Origin: Onthophagus taurus
Taxonomy: Eukaryota; Arthropoda; Insecta; Coleoptera; Scarabaeidae
NCBI RefSeq assembly: GCF_036711975.1
Contig: NC_091976.1
Coordinates: 7,440,001-7,504,000, forward strand
Direction: 5' to 3'
Length of the DNA stretch: 64,000 nt
In this document: positions 41,406 through 52,091 of the stretch, one piece after another
Layout: every line of letters begins with the position of its first letter
Position numbering within the stretch: position 1 is the stretch's first letter
Position numbers and translations under genes: made by a program
The notes under the pieces: model-generated
What the model saw: the letters and a program-made list of their open reading frames with translations, nothing else
The model's database searches: none
Told to the model about the DNA's origin: nothing

Positions 41406-41790
41406 AGCAACTTTACTTCAAGGAGCATGAAAGGGATGTAAGGTTGAAGAAGATCCAGCAGTCGGCGGTTGCGGAACATTGCCATGCAGAGGGACACCGA
41501 ATAAACTTCGACCAAACAAAGGTGCTAGCTAGGCACAACAGATATCACCAGCGATTGACAAGAGAAGCCATAGAGATCTAGCGACATAGAAATAACGTCA
41601 ACAGAGAGGATTGCTTGTAGTTTAGCAGAATATGGAAGATGGTGGTGAACATGAAGACCTCCTACCGCCTCACACCAGACGCGACGCAACATGGCATCCG
41701 AAACGTCAAACGTGAAAAGTTTCTAGTGTTAGTTCTAGTTTTAGTTCTAGTTTTAGTTCTAATTTTAGTTCAAGATGCAGTGAACCTGAG
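41405..41790 (+). mobile_element. Penelope-like element 3' end, plus strand (inverted partner)
   Basis: The plus strand reads KEHERDVRLKKIQQSAVAEH, then RINFDQTKVL and NNVNRED, the back half of GIY-YIG. CATCCGAAACGTCAAACG follows, then a 12-bp tandem (TTAGTTCTAGTT, about 41727-41770). It is head-to-head with the preceding copy, an arrangement common for Penelope elements. Confidence 0.72.
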
Positions 41791-42041
41791 CGAAGCCACG
41801 CTTATTTCCCCCACTACTACACAATAGCTAGTTTCACACACACAAAAAATACATATGTATGTATTTTCTGTGTATGTACACAGAAAGAAAATTGGATATA
41901 TAAGTTTATTTGGGAATTTAATAGTGTAAATCAGTGTTCGTCAATAATCCCAGGGATCGATAGAAAAATGTAATTTTATGTATTTATATTAGCTTAATGC
42001 CTTTTGGTCCTTCACCCTTTGATTATACATGTATACTATAC
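41791..42041. other. No gene seen
   Basis: AT-rich, with a partly palindromic ACACA/TGTGT and ATGTATGTATT segment near 41840-41880. Confidence 0.4.
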
Positions 42042-42200
42042 CTCTGTACCTTAGGGGTAAAGAATCGTAACTCCAGTTTTTGTCAATATGGAGTTAATTA
42101 TTATGAAACTTATTATAATAGTATTATAAAACTTTAAACCTTGTTTTCTAAAAAACCTAAAATAATGGAGATACAATCCTTTACCTCTAAGGTACAGATA
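42042..42200. mobile_element. Small MITE-like inverted repeat
   Basis: Left CTCTGTACCTTAGGGGTAAA and right TTTACCTCTAAGGTACAGAT are inverted copies with few mismatches over about 36 bp each. They bound a 160-bp AT-rich element without coding capacity. Confidence 0.55.
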
Positions 42201-42687
42201 TATATTATATATACTATATTATACATGCAATAAACGTTGTACCAATGTACAAAATAAACAATCCAAAAATTAACCTTTTTTTTGATTATCCTTTTTTAAT
42301 TACATATTGAAATATAAGTATTCGATAAAAAGTGAAGAAACTCTTAAAGGCGTGAACGGTCAAAGTAATTTGTGGTTTTAATATACAAAATGATTTCGAA
42401 CTTGTTATATAAAAACAAAGAACAAATATAATGCAAACAAGATTTTATTTATGTATACAATTTTAACAATAGATAAAAGATAGTAGAATTATTCGCACTA
42501 ACTTATGCGTATAGCTTTACTGTTAAATAATATTTTACGATGTTTTATGCATCATATCACAAAATAATATTGTGATCACTTCGTTGTATAAAGTAGAAAT
42601 TTTGTAAATTGGGGTTATCTGATTTAGTTCGAATCAGTTTCGGAGGAAATTTCTTCTTCCGAGGAAGAATCATTCCTCAAGTTGCTA

Positions 42688-42891
42688 CTATTTTTCTTGC
42701 TCATATTTGGCATGACGAATAGCATTCCTCCAATTATCTGGAGAAACATTGCTTACAGTTTGTTCAAATAATGGGTGCAGATCTTTCATTTTAAATGTTG
42801 TATTATTTCTTACAACTTCTTCTTTTATTTGCCTCCATATTAATTCAATCCATATTTCGCAATGATGTGGGGGCAATCGCAATATATACAC
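42688..42891 (-). pseudogene. Tc1/mariner-type transposase C-terminal fragment
   Basis: The minus frame reads LRLPPHHCEIWIELIWRQIK, then NTTFKMKDL, VSPDNWRNAIRHAKYEQEK. The LPPYHCELNPIE-IW-IK block, with the last catalytic acid, is a hallmark of a widespread insect DDE transposase family; the Pro of NPIE is lost here. Confidence 0.75.
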
Positions 42892-42929
42892 CGATATACA
42901 CCGAGGATGCTAAGGAATCGTTGGAGCTC

Positions 42930-43960
42930 TTACTGAGTACACACTGTCCTTCCTCAAAAGTCTGCGCAGCATAGCTGGGAACATTTTTACACCCAACAGA
43001 GTAAGGTGGCTATTTCTAATTTCAAGCCTCTAAAATTGCCTGGAGGAGATGGAATTCTGCCTATTTTTTGCAAAAAGGCTTAGAAGACCTGCTCCCAGTA
43101 ATAATATCTCTATATATAGCTAGCTACAGCTTTAGCTATATACCCACACTATGGAGGAAAGTAAAGGTGGTCTTCATACCAAGGCATACAGACCAATTAG
43201 CCTAACTTCATTTCTCCTCAAAGAGATGGAAAAGGTAATTGATCAATACCTTAGGAATGGAGTGCTTGTCACCATGCTTACCAGAAAGCAAAATCATGTG
43301 CTTTCATAGACATAGAGGGTGCGTTTGATAACACCTCCTATGAATCCATAGAGAATGCTCTAAACGTAAAAGATATACATCCGTCGACAATCAAATGGTG
43401 TATAGCCATGTTGAAAAGTCGGCAGATCCAGCCAGTCTGGGAGACGAGTCGTTGACTATTAAGGCGCTAAGAGGATGTCCCCAAAGGGGAGTGCTATCAC
43501 CTCTGCTGTGGTGCCTGGTAGTTGACGACTTGATGAACACCTTAACAAAAAATAGATTTAACTCAGAGAACACCTCGAAATCCTCAAGGACCCATGTCTA
43601 AATCACCTGATTGAAATTGAAACGGACCTTATACCGACAGAATACAATTTCAATCAGCCGTATAAGATCATATTTAGAAGCAGGAATGATTGGGCGAAGG
43701 GTGGGCCTCAACTAAAAAGAGGAGCCCTTGGTACACCGATGCTTCAAAGACAGTTAGATCCGGAGTAGGCATGGGCATCAGTGGACTAAATAGCCACATT
43801 AAACTGCCCCTCAGCTCGGACATAACCACTTTTCAAGCAGAAGTTCTTGCTATAAATTTCTGCACCGCTTTGAACCTACAGAAGGGACAGAAAGGTGCAT
43901 CCATAAACATTGTCACAGACAGTCGGACCGCCTTATGGAGGCCATACACCATAGGGTTTG
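42930..43960 (+). pseudogene. R1/jockey-like LINE reverse transcriptase and RNase H (5' portion)
   Basis: Plus-strand blocks in shifting frames: KPLKLPGGDGILP, YRPISLTSFLLKEMEKVI, CAFIDIEGAFDN, then GCPQRGVLSPLLWCLVVDDL (about 43467-43530), and RNase H SPWYTDASKTVRSGVGMGIS with VTDSRTALW (43690-43965). The catalytic DD of the reverse transcriptase is present (VVDDL). The RNase H continues at 46157 after inserted elements. Confidence 0.75.
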
Positions 43961-44014
43961 CATGATGGTTTTAGCCTTATACGCATAACCGACAGGCAAA
44001 CCCTAGTGTGTATG
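43939..44014. repeat. Short hairpin at the LINE interruption
   Basis: CATACACCATAGGGTTTGC and the inverted GCAAACCCTAGTGTGTATG agree at 17 of 19 positions, bounding a loop of about 37 bp. Confidence 0.5.
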
Positions 44015-44027
44015 TGATAAAACTGTA

Positions 44028-45677
44028 CAGGGTGGGCAAATTTGGGTGTTATTATAGGCTATCTCAGAAACTATAAGAGATACGAAAAAAGTAGGTGCCA
44101 TGTCCCGGTCTCTTTTTTCGAGACTAATTTAATCCCGCAATCATCAAACCTCTATGTTCTTTTGTTTTTAAGTTATAGCCAAAAAGTCAAATTTTCGTGA
44201 TTTCAAAAAATGCTCATATTTCGTTTATTTTTCAAATTATAGGAATGGGGTTGATACGTTCTTAAGACACTTTTTTAAGTGGAATATACTGCCGTTGAAA
44301 AGTTTTAAATATACTTGATGATTTTTGAGATACAACACAAAGTTGTGTTTTTTTAAATACAAACTATACTTGATTATCATGTTAAAGAAAAGAGCATATT
44401 TTTAGCTTTCCAATGATGTATCGCATGTATGGTGTATTTGCAGAAAATAAGCGTTAATTTTCAATTCGAAAATAGTAAGCGCTAATGTTCAAAATTTTGA
44501 TTATAGTAGGCGGGTCCGGACAGTAAATACTACCTAGTGGCTATAATATATGGTTTTGCACGAATATGACAGAATAAAGTTGGTTTTGTACCATTATTCA
44601 GGATAAGTTGGTTTTGTACCAACGAATAAAAACTTTGAATAGTTAATTTAACTTTCTCAGCATCTTATCCCTGACTTTGTTCACCAATAAAAAATGATTA
44701 GCAAGTAAAGTTTGTTTATTAAAAATACAAGAAATGTATTAATTAATGAATAATTAAATATGGACAACTTCAGGAACTAAACAGTCATAAACTGTCATCT
44801 TCTTCTACTCAACTTACTAGTTGTAAGATTAGAACAGTTCGGTATCAATGAATGAAATCTTCGGTAGTATTTTCCCAGTTTTCCCCAAACATAAGATGTA
44901 GATGTTTTTTGATATCAGCAATTTTTTCTTTTGAAATTGGGTGAGATAGAGGAAAATTAGGGATCATAAACTGGGAGCGGACTTTCCATTGAAACACCGT
45001 TTGAATGGGGATATGAAGACTTATGTATCATCTTCAAAGCGGACTCCAATATATTCTATATTTAATTTTATCGTTTTATTTGAAGATAATGCGGAACTTC
45101 TTAAACGGGAAACTCGTTTCGCAAAATTCATGATTGAAATGACAAGTAAACTCATGTTGCTATAGTAACTAAGTAGTATTCAGCGTTTTCCTCGCCTACT
45201 ATAATTAAAAATTTGATTTTAATCTTTAATATTTTAAAAATTGAAAAATAACGCTTATTTTCCGCAGAAACATCATGCGTGCGATACATCATTGGAAAGC
45301 TAAAAATATGCTTTTTTCAGTAACATCATAATAAAGTATAGTTTGTATTTAAAAAAATACAACTTTATGTTATATCTCAAAAATTATCAGCTATGTAAAA
45401 AATTTTTCAACGGCAGTATATTCTACTCAAAAAAGTGTCTTAAGAATGTATTAACCCCATTTCTCTAATTTCAAAAATAAACGAAATATGAGCATTTTTT
45501 GAAATCACTAAAATTTGACTTTTTGGCTATAACTTAAAAACAAAAGAAGATAGAGATTTGGTCTTTACGGGATTGGATTAGTCTCGAAAAAAGAGACCGG
45601 GACATGGCACCTACTTTTTTTGTATCTCTTATAGTTTCTGAGATAGCCTATAATAACACCCAAATTTGCCCACCCTG
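44028..45677. mobile_element. 1.65-kb non-autonomous element with very long inverted repeats
   Basis: Starts CAGGGTGGGCAAATTTGGGT and ends with its inverse. TA is on each side (44026-44027 and 45678-45679). The inverted arms run about 490 bp each (44028-44516 and 45187-45677), including AGCGTTAATTTTCAATTCG against TGAAAAATAACGC. The spacer of about 670 bp has no ORF. A TA target fits Tc1/mariner-mobilised fold-back elements. Confidence 0.75.
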
Positions 45678-45825
45678 TACAGTTATCGGCGCATGTACAT
45701 GTAACCAAGCAAATATCAAAATTGATATTTTCTGCCGCTCGGTTACGTTTGCGTGCATGCATAACCAGGCGTGTGTGGCGTCCGGCGAGCTTGCGTGCAA
45801 AGTTCTCAGATTTCTCAGATTGTTC

Positions 45826-46113
45826 TCAGTTTTCAGTGGTTCTCAGTTTATTGTCTGCGACGGTGGAAGGTCGTGCGCGTGCACCATCGCACTCGTATGA
45901 CACTTTAAGATACTCGTATGTTCTTCCTGTAGCAAGAAATCTTAATGTTGTGTAATCTGTTGGTGTAAATCTCAATTCATTTAACAAATTTACGTGAGAG
46001 AACTGCTTTCTTTTCAATAACCAGCGTTTACACCATTCCGAGCGAGCTCTTCCTTTTCTATTCTGTAGAACAAGTGTTAAGCCAAGTACAGCTATCAGAT
46101 CGTCGTTGTCCAT
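45826..46113 (-). pseudogene. PIF/Harbinger (HARBI1-like) transposase N-terminal fragment
   Basis: The minus frame starts MDNDDLIAVLGLTLVLQNRK and contains RSEWCKRWLLKRKQFSHVNLL and NELRFTPTDY. The W-LLKR-Q-G/S-NLL-ELR pattern opens HARBI1-type nucleases of insects. The catalytic DDE part is missing, so it is a deletion derivative lodged in the LINE. Confidence 0.65.
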
Positions 46114-46156
46114 TGTTAGTTTGGTATACCGTGCACAGTAGTATAGATAGCCGCAC

Positions 46157-46800
46157 TGATCAGAGAATGTACCAGCAACCTGAGAGAACTCGCTAGGGTT
46201 AATGATGTTACTCTATGGTGGGTTCCAGGTCACAGAGACATTGAGGGCAATGAGAAGGCGGACAAGCTGGCCAAAGAGGCAGTGAAAACGCCCTTCATTG
46301 GACCTCCAACAAGGTTGTGGACAACAAAAAAGCCACCTAAAACAAATAATCAACGGTTGGGAGGCCTCAAAGGTAGGCTTATGCTGGAAAGAACTTTCAG
46401 GTCACAGGCAAGCGAAGAGTATGATAACTCCGTCGCAAAACAAAACCAAAGAGGTTTTATGCCTCAGCAAAGGGGATCTAAGGACGCTCTCAGGTTTGTG
46501 ACCGGTCATGCGCCCTTAAATACCATCTCTTCCACATTCGACAAGCTGAGGATCAAACTTGTCGACTTTGCAATGACGAGTCAGAAACGGCTTAACCTAT
46601 ACTGTGTAATTGCGTTGCCAGAGACCGCCTAAGACACAACATTTTCGGTAAAGCTCTTTTGACACCTACCGACATAAAGGAACAAGACCTTGGAGCAATA
46701 CTTTATTATTACCAGTGTAGTGCACTTTCTAACGCGCTCCGTTTTAAGGTGTTTTTCTTGGTAAATACGCGCTTGTTACTTTTTTCTTCTTATTTGGGGA
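46157..46800 (+). pseudogene. LINE RNase H and C-terminal region (3' portion)
   Basis: The plus strand reads LIRECTSNLRELARVNDVTL-WWVPGHRDIEGNEKADKLAKE, the last RNase H block. It then has a C-terminal region with frameshifts (RFVTGHAPLN, TCRLCNDESET-like). It directly continues the interrupted frame at 43960. Confidence 0.75.
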
Positions 46801-46946
46801 CCTAGTATTACTTTTATAGTATTAGTACTGTTTGTTTTTGAGCCTATAAATTAATAAATAAGCAGTAACAACTCCATATATGTTGTAACGTGTTTCATCT
46901 CGGCCACTTTTTGCTTGAATTCACCTCTCTTTCTATCGTCTTATGT

Positions 46947-47565
46947 ACAGGGCAAATCGAAATCCTCGCGAAAGCATAGTTCAAGAGATTTCGGATACTT
47001 TAATTAATAATTGGTGATATTTCCACAAGGATCCTTCAAGAAATGAATTTTATCGCGAATTTTGAAAGTTATCGATGAAAATTGCAACATCGAAAATTTT
47101 CTCAAAACTTCAAATATTATTTTCTCAAAAACTAAAAGCTATTTTTCAAAACAGGTTGGTTCATTGGAAAGAGGACACTTTTATTAACACTTTGGGAAAT
47201 TTTTATACTTATATTCCAAGAAATCGATTTTATACGAATTATTAAAATTTATTCTGTGGAAATTGCAAAATTCGTAAAAATTGTCAATTATTTCAAAAAT
47301 TTATTTCTCAAGAACTAAAAGTGATTTTTCAAAACGGCTTCTTGCATTAAAAAGACGATATTTTAATTAATAATTGGTGATATTTCCACAAGGATCCTTC
47401 AAGAAATTAATTTTATAGCGAATTTTGAAAGTTATCGATAAAAATTGCAACATCGAAAATTTTAACAAAACTTCAAATATATATAAACGGGTTGGTTCAT
47501 TGGAACAGACACTTTTATTAACACTTTGGGAAATTATCATACTCATCGGACCATCCTGTATATCG
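46947..47565. mobile_element. MITE-like repeat with two internal copies (period 363 bp)
   Basis: TAATTAATAATTGGTGATAT at 47001 recurs at 47364, and the following 110 bp match closely (TTCCACAAGGATCCTTCAAG). GGTTGGTTCATTGGAA and ACACTTTGGGAAAT also occur twice. The left edge reads TACAGGGCAAATCG and the right edge CATCCTGTA, suggesting a TA-flanked element. No ORF. Confidence 0.5.
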
Positions 47566-47649
47566 ATATCAATCAGCACTTAATTAAAATTAAAAATGGA
47601 TTTATATCTATAAAACTTAAGAATAAAAAAACAATAAATTGATTAAATT

Positions 47650-47655
47650 TTTATT
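47650..47655 (-). terminator. Probable polyadenylation signal of the FN3-like gene
   Basis: AATAAA on the minus strand about 35 nt after the stop codon. Confidence 0.5.
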
Positions 47656-47689
47656 GCAATAGAAATCTTTTTAGTTTAAATTAAACGTT

Positions 47690-48543
47690 TTATTTATTTC
47701 GGCCACAAAGTTTTGGTGGACCTAAAAAAGAAATCAACTCAATTAATTTATCAATTAAAAATTAACTTTACTAACCAAAAACTATATTTTCCGAAATTGA
47801 CCCTCCAGGCCCCCCTCTATAATAAGCCAAAATATTAACGACCACATCTTGGCAGAAACTTGGAAGATACTCCGGATAAGGAAACGTAAAAGAATAAGCC
47901 CCCATATTCCAAGCAAAAATATATTCTCCAGTTTCCTTCGAAGCGATACTAACTGAATACATAAAATAATAATAACACTTTTCGTAACCAATCGGTGGGG
48001 TCCAAGTTAATATCAAAGCTTCATCGGTATTATTAACAATAAAAGAAGCAGGAGCTCCTAATTCAGCCACAGGATCTAAACAAAAAATTATATTAATTAA
48101 TTTAATGTGATGTAATTGTTATTTTTACCCAAAAAATTATACGAATAAGTAACAGATGTTTCACTATCGTGATTAGCATATAAAGTGGATTTGACGTGGA
48201 TGCAAATTTGATCGTTCTTATCATAATCAAAAACGAAATTTAGGTTTGTCAAGTTTTGAACGGGCGCTAAATACTGCGACGTGTTCATATTTTGGATATG
48301 AAGGTTATAATCAACAGCGCAATTTTCAAATCCAAGTGGAGGCATCCAAGAAAGATATAAATTATTGTCAACGGACGAAACAAAATCTTGAGCCGGCCCT
48401 AATTCGGCTAAAAAATTTTTTTAGATTTAATTTGATTTATTTAAAATTAATCTAATCAAATTACCTGCACATGATTCTTCAGCGCTAATTTTGTTACAAA
48501 ATGTAACGCTTAAAAGAAAAATTAAAAGTGATTTAAAAAACAT
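47690..48543 (-). CDS. Secreted protein with two FN3-like domains, 4 exons, function unknown
   Basis: Exons 48543-48465, 48407-48129, 48075-47776, 47721-47690, all GT-AG, sum 690 nt, 229 residues. Exon 1 encodes a signal peptide (MFFKSLLIFLLSVTFCNKISA). Exons 2 and 3 each encode one domain. Domain 1 (27-119) has AELGPAQDF, LYLSWMPPLGFENC and CIHV. Domain 2 (120-219) has AELGAPASF, LILTWTPPIGYEKC and FCQDVVV. The P-F..W-PP-G..C layout is that of fibronectin-III sandwiches with one added Cys pair per domain. Every internal intron is phase 1, so exon 3 looks like a duplicate of exon 2. The tail PPKLCGRNK adds a lone Cys. Extracellular; no ligand can be named. Confidence 0.82.
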
Positions 48544-48578
48544 TTTGATACTAATTAATGATTTTGTGATGTACTTTA

Positions 48579-48585
48579 TTATATA
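48579..48585 (-). promoter_or_regulatory. Possible TATA box of the FN3-like gene
   Basis: TATATAA on the minus strand about 36 nt before the ATG; this would imply a very short leader. Confidence 0.35.
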
Positions 48586-48789
48586 AGGCGAAAAATAAGA
48601 TAATTTGCGGAAGAAAGAACTTGACTTTTTGATTAGATAAATAAAGATGTAGAAATAGAGATATAGATCAAATCTCAACGAGTTTTTTAAGTTGTTATTT
48701 ATAACTAATTAAGGATCTATCAAGTTTCCATTTAAAGATAAATAATAAAAAAAATAAATAATGAGTTGAATAAAGAGAAGAAAATGTGA

Positions 48790-49130
48790 GTAGACTACTT
48801 GCAGAAGTCTGCCTGCTGTTTGCCGAAGACTACAACTGCGTATAAAAGACTAGTTACATTAACACTAAATATTGTTAATGGAAGATTAGGAACTAAAATT
48901 ACTGCTCGTAGATGGAAATGGAAGTCTAGACATTGCAAATAAGACTAGAAACTGTTTGCTGGAGACTGCCTAAAGCTTGCAGTAAGCAGCCTACTACTTG
49001 CTGAAGACTCCAACTACGTACAGAAGTCTAGATACTATTAATAGCAAATTGGAACTGTTGGCAGCACACTAAATGTTATTAATGGAAGATTAGGAGGAAC
49101 TGAAATTGCTGCTGGCAGAAGACAAGATAG
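48790..49130. repeat. Decayed GAAGACTA-type minisatellite
   Basis: Repeated degenerate words such as GCAGAAGTCT, GAAGACTACAACT and TACTTGCTGAAGACT at roughly 20-25 bp spacing. The same words build the better-preserved 21-bp array at 61660-62020. Confidence 0.5.
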
Positions 49131-49399
49131 TGATAATGGACGTCTAAACATTGTAAAGTAAATTTATTCATTCAAAGAAATCAACTACAGAATTAAGTAA
49201 TTTCTTAAATACATACGTCAAAGTAGTAACATAGTATTAATAAGTGAATACATTTAAATTTTTTATTCATCCATAATTGACGACTCCAAATATTCTGGGA
49301 TACTGTAGGTGTACTTCTTAAGAAGACTTTCTTTACGCCCTTTTTAAAATTTTTCTAATTTAAAATTTCCCGCGCTATATAATCACCGGGTAGTTAGTT
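49131..49399. other. No gene seen
   Basis: AT-rich spacer between the minisatellite and a LINE fragment. Confidence 0.4.
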
Positions 49400-49805
49400 A
49401 CTTTTGCTACCAACCAAATTTTTTTTCCCCTAAACTTTGGTTGGAACCGCTCCCTATACTTATGCCATTGGCGCGTGACCTAGGTGGCGCTACCGTCGCC
49501 GATCATGAATCAGTTCCGTTCCAGAACTCTCATTACTATACTACTGGCGGTGGCGTTCTTATTGTCTGCAGTCAGCAAATCAAATTGTTCAACTGTGATG
49601 TGTCCGAGATTTTAAATCTTGATTGATGTACTTAGTTGTTGGTAAATGTGTCTATTTCTCGATCAGAATATTTATTATTACACTATACATACCTCCTGAT
49701 GTTCCGCTGGATGATTTAGAACTATTTCTTGATTCGCTTAGTATCAGTTTAATTGGGAAGAGTATTATAATTTTTGGCGAATTGAAGCCAGCCCGACTCC
49801 TTACT
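49400..49805 (+). pseudogene. LINE AP-endonuclease fragment
   Basis: Plus-strand frames read GGGVLIVCSQQIK (about 49540-49580), then ITLYIPPDVPLDDLELFLDS and GKSIIIFGELKPARLL. The jockey/CR1-like endonuclease blocks R-GGGVLIA, YIPP and IIFGDFN are recognisable, but the catalytic Asp-Phe-Asn has become ELK. Confidence 0.7.
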
Positions 49806-49984
49806 TGAATAGAGGCGTCCACCCTGCCGTAAACTGGAAAGATTTTGTCCAATTGGAAAAAAACAGAAACGTATTTAGAAACGGTCAGCAATACATGTAC
49901 TGGGTGTTTTTTTAAGCCCGATAGAACTTTAAATTGAAAAAAATTACACAAAAAATTAGATTTTAATCCAAAAAATGTTTTTGT

Positions 49985-50560
49985 TCGAAAGATCAATACA
50001 TGGCATTAACATTTGAAAATGATTTCGGGCATAGGGGCACCGCGGCTGATCTTGACGAAGCGCATTCTGGACGTTCAATTTTGGGTCCAATGATGCCACC
50101 AGCGTGCATACCACACGAAACGGTGCATTTTTCTGCATGTAATGGGTCTGTTGTGGATTGGTTTCACTCCATATACGGCAATTTTGTTTACTGCTCTAGA
50201 GACCAATCGGCGAAAGAACGACGTATATGATGGTCTCGTGGCTTTAATTCCTACACCAGCTGGATCTTAAACGGGTGTAGTCCAAGATCTTTTCGCAAAA
50301 TTTTCCACGTAGTGGACGGACAGAGCCCAATTCCAGCGACTGACGACAAATCGATAAACTTGGATCTTCTTCCACATTTTCGTTTACAGCGGTGAAATTT
50401 TCTTCAGTACACACATTCCTTCGACGTGTTGGTGTTATTGCATCATGCAGAGAATATGTGGTATGAAATCTATCTACATTTCGACGGATGGCTTGCTCAA
50501 ATGGGCGATTATGTGCGCTATACAAATTACGAACACGTCTATAAGTTGTGCGAATTGATT
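49985..50560 (-). pseudogene. Tc3/mariner-like transposase, decayed
   Basis: The minus strand reads RVRNLYSAHNRPFEQAIRRNVDRF then CTEENFTAVNENVEEDPSLS, the helix-turn-helix region of an insect Tc-like family. A shifted frame gives GGIIGPKIERPECASS, a block near the catalytic core. Large deletions and stops. Confidence 0.65.
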
Positions 50561-51180
50561 ACTAATTTTCAAAGTAAATCTGGTTAATTTGGTAGCGTTG
50601 TTCAAGCGTCAATCTATTTATGAGGATTTGCCAAAGTATACTGATCATAAATATCAAAAAGTGAGCACAGTATGACAGTTCCTTTAACAGTTAACCCTTT
50701 CGTAAGTTTCCTCTGGCTTAAAAAACACCCTCTATATATTTGTTCTTATTTTCTAATGTGTTTTTTGTATTGTTCTAAGTATTAAAAAATAGGAAGGTGA
50801 ATGCGTTGCATTGTTTTACAAACGATGTTAAAATTAGGTTAATGATATTATTTATTAAGTAAAGAAATTAAATTTACTAAGCGCATTTAACCCTAGGATG
50901 TATATTAGGCCCGGCGAGATTATAGTTACTATAGTTATTTTATTGGTTAAGTATCCTACGGTTAAGATATGAACCTTCATTTATTTCGAAGATCAACCTA
51001 TACAGAACGAAGAAGTAAGCTTTGAAGTGAACTCTCCGACTTCAATAAATATCCTCAAGAAGACCAGCTCAATCTTTGTCAAAAACTTGAAACAGCATTA
51101 AGTGACAAAAGTAAGAGCGACATAAATGGAATTGATCTTATGCATGAACTACAGTTTTTGCAGTGCTTTGGGGACAGTTT
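50561..51180. other. No gene seen
   Basis: No recognisable protein or repeat. Confidence 0.4.
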
Positions 51181-52091
51181 TAGATAACAATGTCATTTTG
51201 GGAAATCTAGAATCTAGTCCACTCTTCTTCTAGCGCTATTCGGAGATCATCTAGGGTTTGTATGGCGGTACCACGGGCTCTAATCGTCTTCCTAGCATAT
51301 CCCACTTGTGTTCTATGAGGTTTAAATCAGGGCTACGTGCAGGCCATTACATTCTGCTGATATCCAAATCATTCAGGTATTGGGATACTATGCGGGCTGT
51401 ATGGGAGCGTGCATTATCGTGCATGAATAAGAAGTTGTCACTAATAAATGGGCCGAAGGGAACCACGTGTTCAGCCAAAATTTCTGCAATATCCGTACGT
51501 GCTTCGAAGCACAGTCCCCCCAAACCATTACACATCCTCCCTGGTATTGTAGTCTTTCAGAGAAGTTGCACTGAGCATAACGCTCTCCTGCTCTTCTCCA
51601 AACTGTCTCTCGACCATCTGGAGAGTACAAGCCGAACCTCAACTCGTCTGAAAACAGTACGTTTCGCCACTCTGCATTGGTCCACTGAACATGATCTTGT
51701 GCAAATTGTAATCGAGCAACACGATGTTCTCGAAGCAACTGTGGTCCAGTTGCTGGTCTCCGTGATCTCAACCCCGCTTCTTTAAATCTCCTTCTTACTG
51801 TGTTCGCCCGACGCACTTGCTCCAAACGATTTCTTATCTGCTGTGGTATGTCGATTTCGTAACACGGTCGTTACAATATATCGATCATCATGGGGTTGTG
51901 TGGTGCGTCTTCTTCCCGACGCAGGTCATCTGATGAAGGTGCCAGTCTGCCGAAATCTTTGAATGGCGCGAGAAACCGTACTCTATATGGCTCCAAGAAC
52001 ACGAGCAACATAACGAGTGCTGCGTCCATCTTCCACCAAAGCCACGTCTGAGCAACTTCTGTAAGACTAAAGCATTTTTTTTATTTAGCAA
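51181..52091 (-). pseudogene. Tc1-like transposase, frameshifted
   Basis: Minus strand. The N-terminal helix-turn-helix lies at about 52060-51860 in shifted frames (GRSTRYVARVLGA). The frame 51825-51388 has RRANTVRRRFKEAGLRSRRP, WTNAEWRNVLFSDELRFGLY (first Asp) and ERLQYQGGCVMVWG. The overlapping frame 51535-51347 has FLFMHDNARSHTARIVSQYL (second Asp). A third block reads [20 protein letters not shown] (last Glu, about 51340-51280) after a stop. It is a nearly full-length but inactive Tc1-type copy. Confidence 0.82.

Noticed and set aside
41727-41770. Telomere-like or CRISPR-like array
   Set aside because: It is a 12-bp tandem (TTAGTTCTAGTT) in a Penelope-like tail; no spacers and no telomeric repeat unit.
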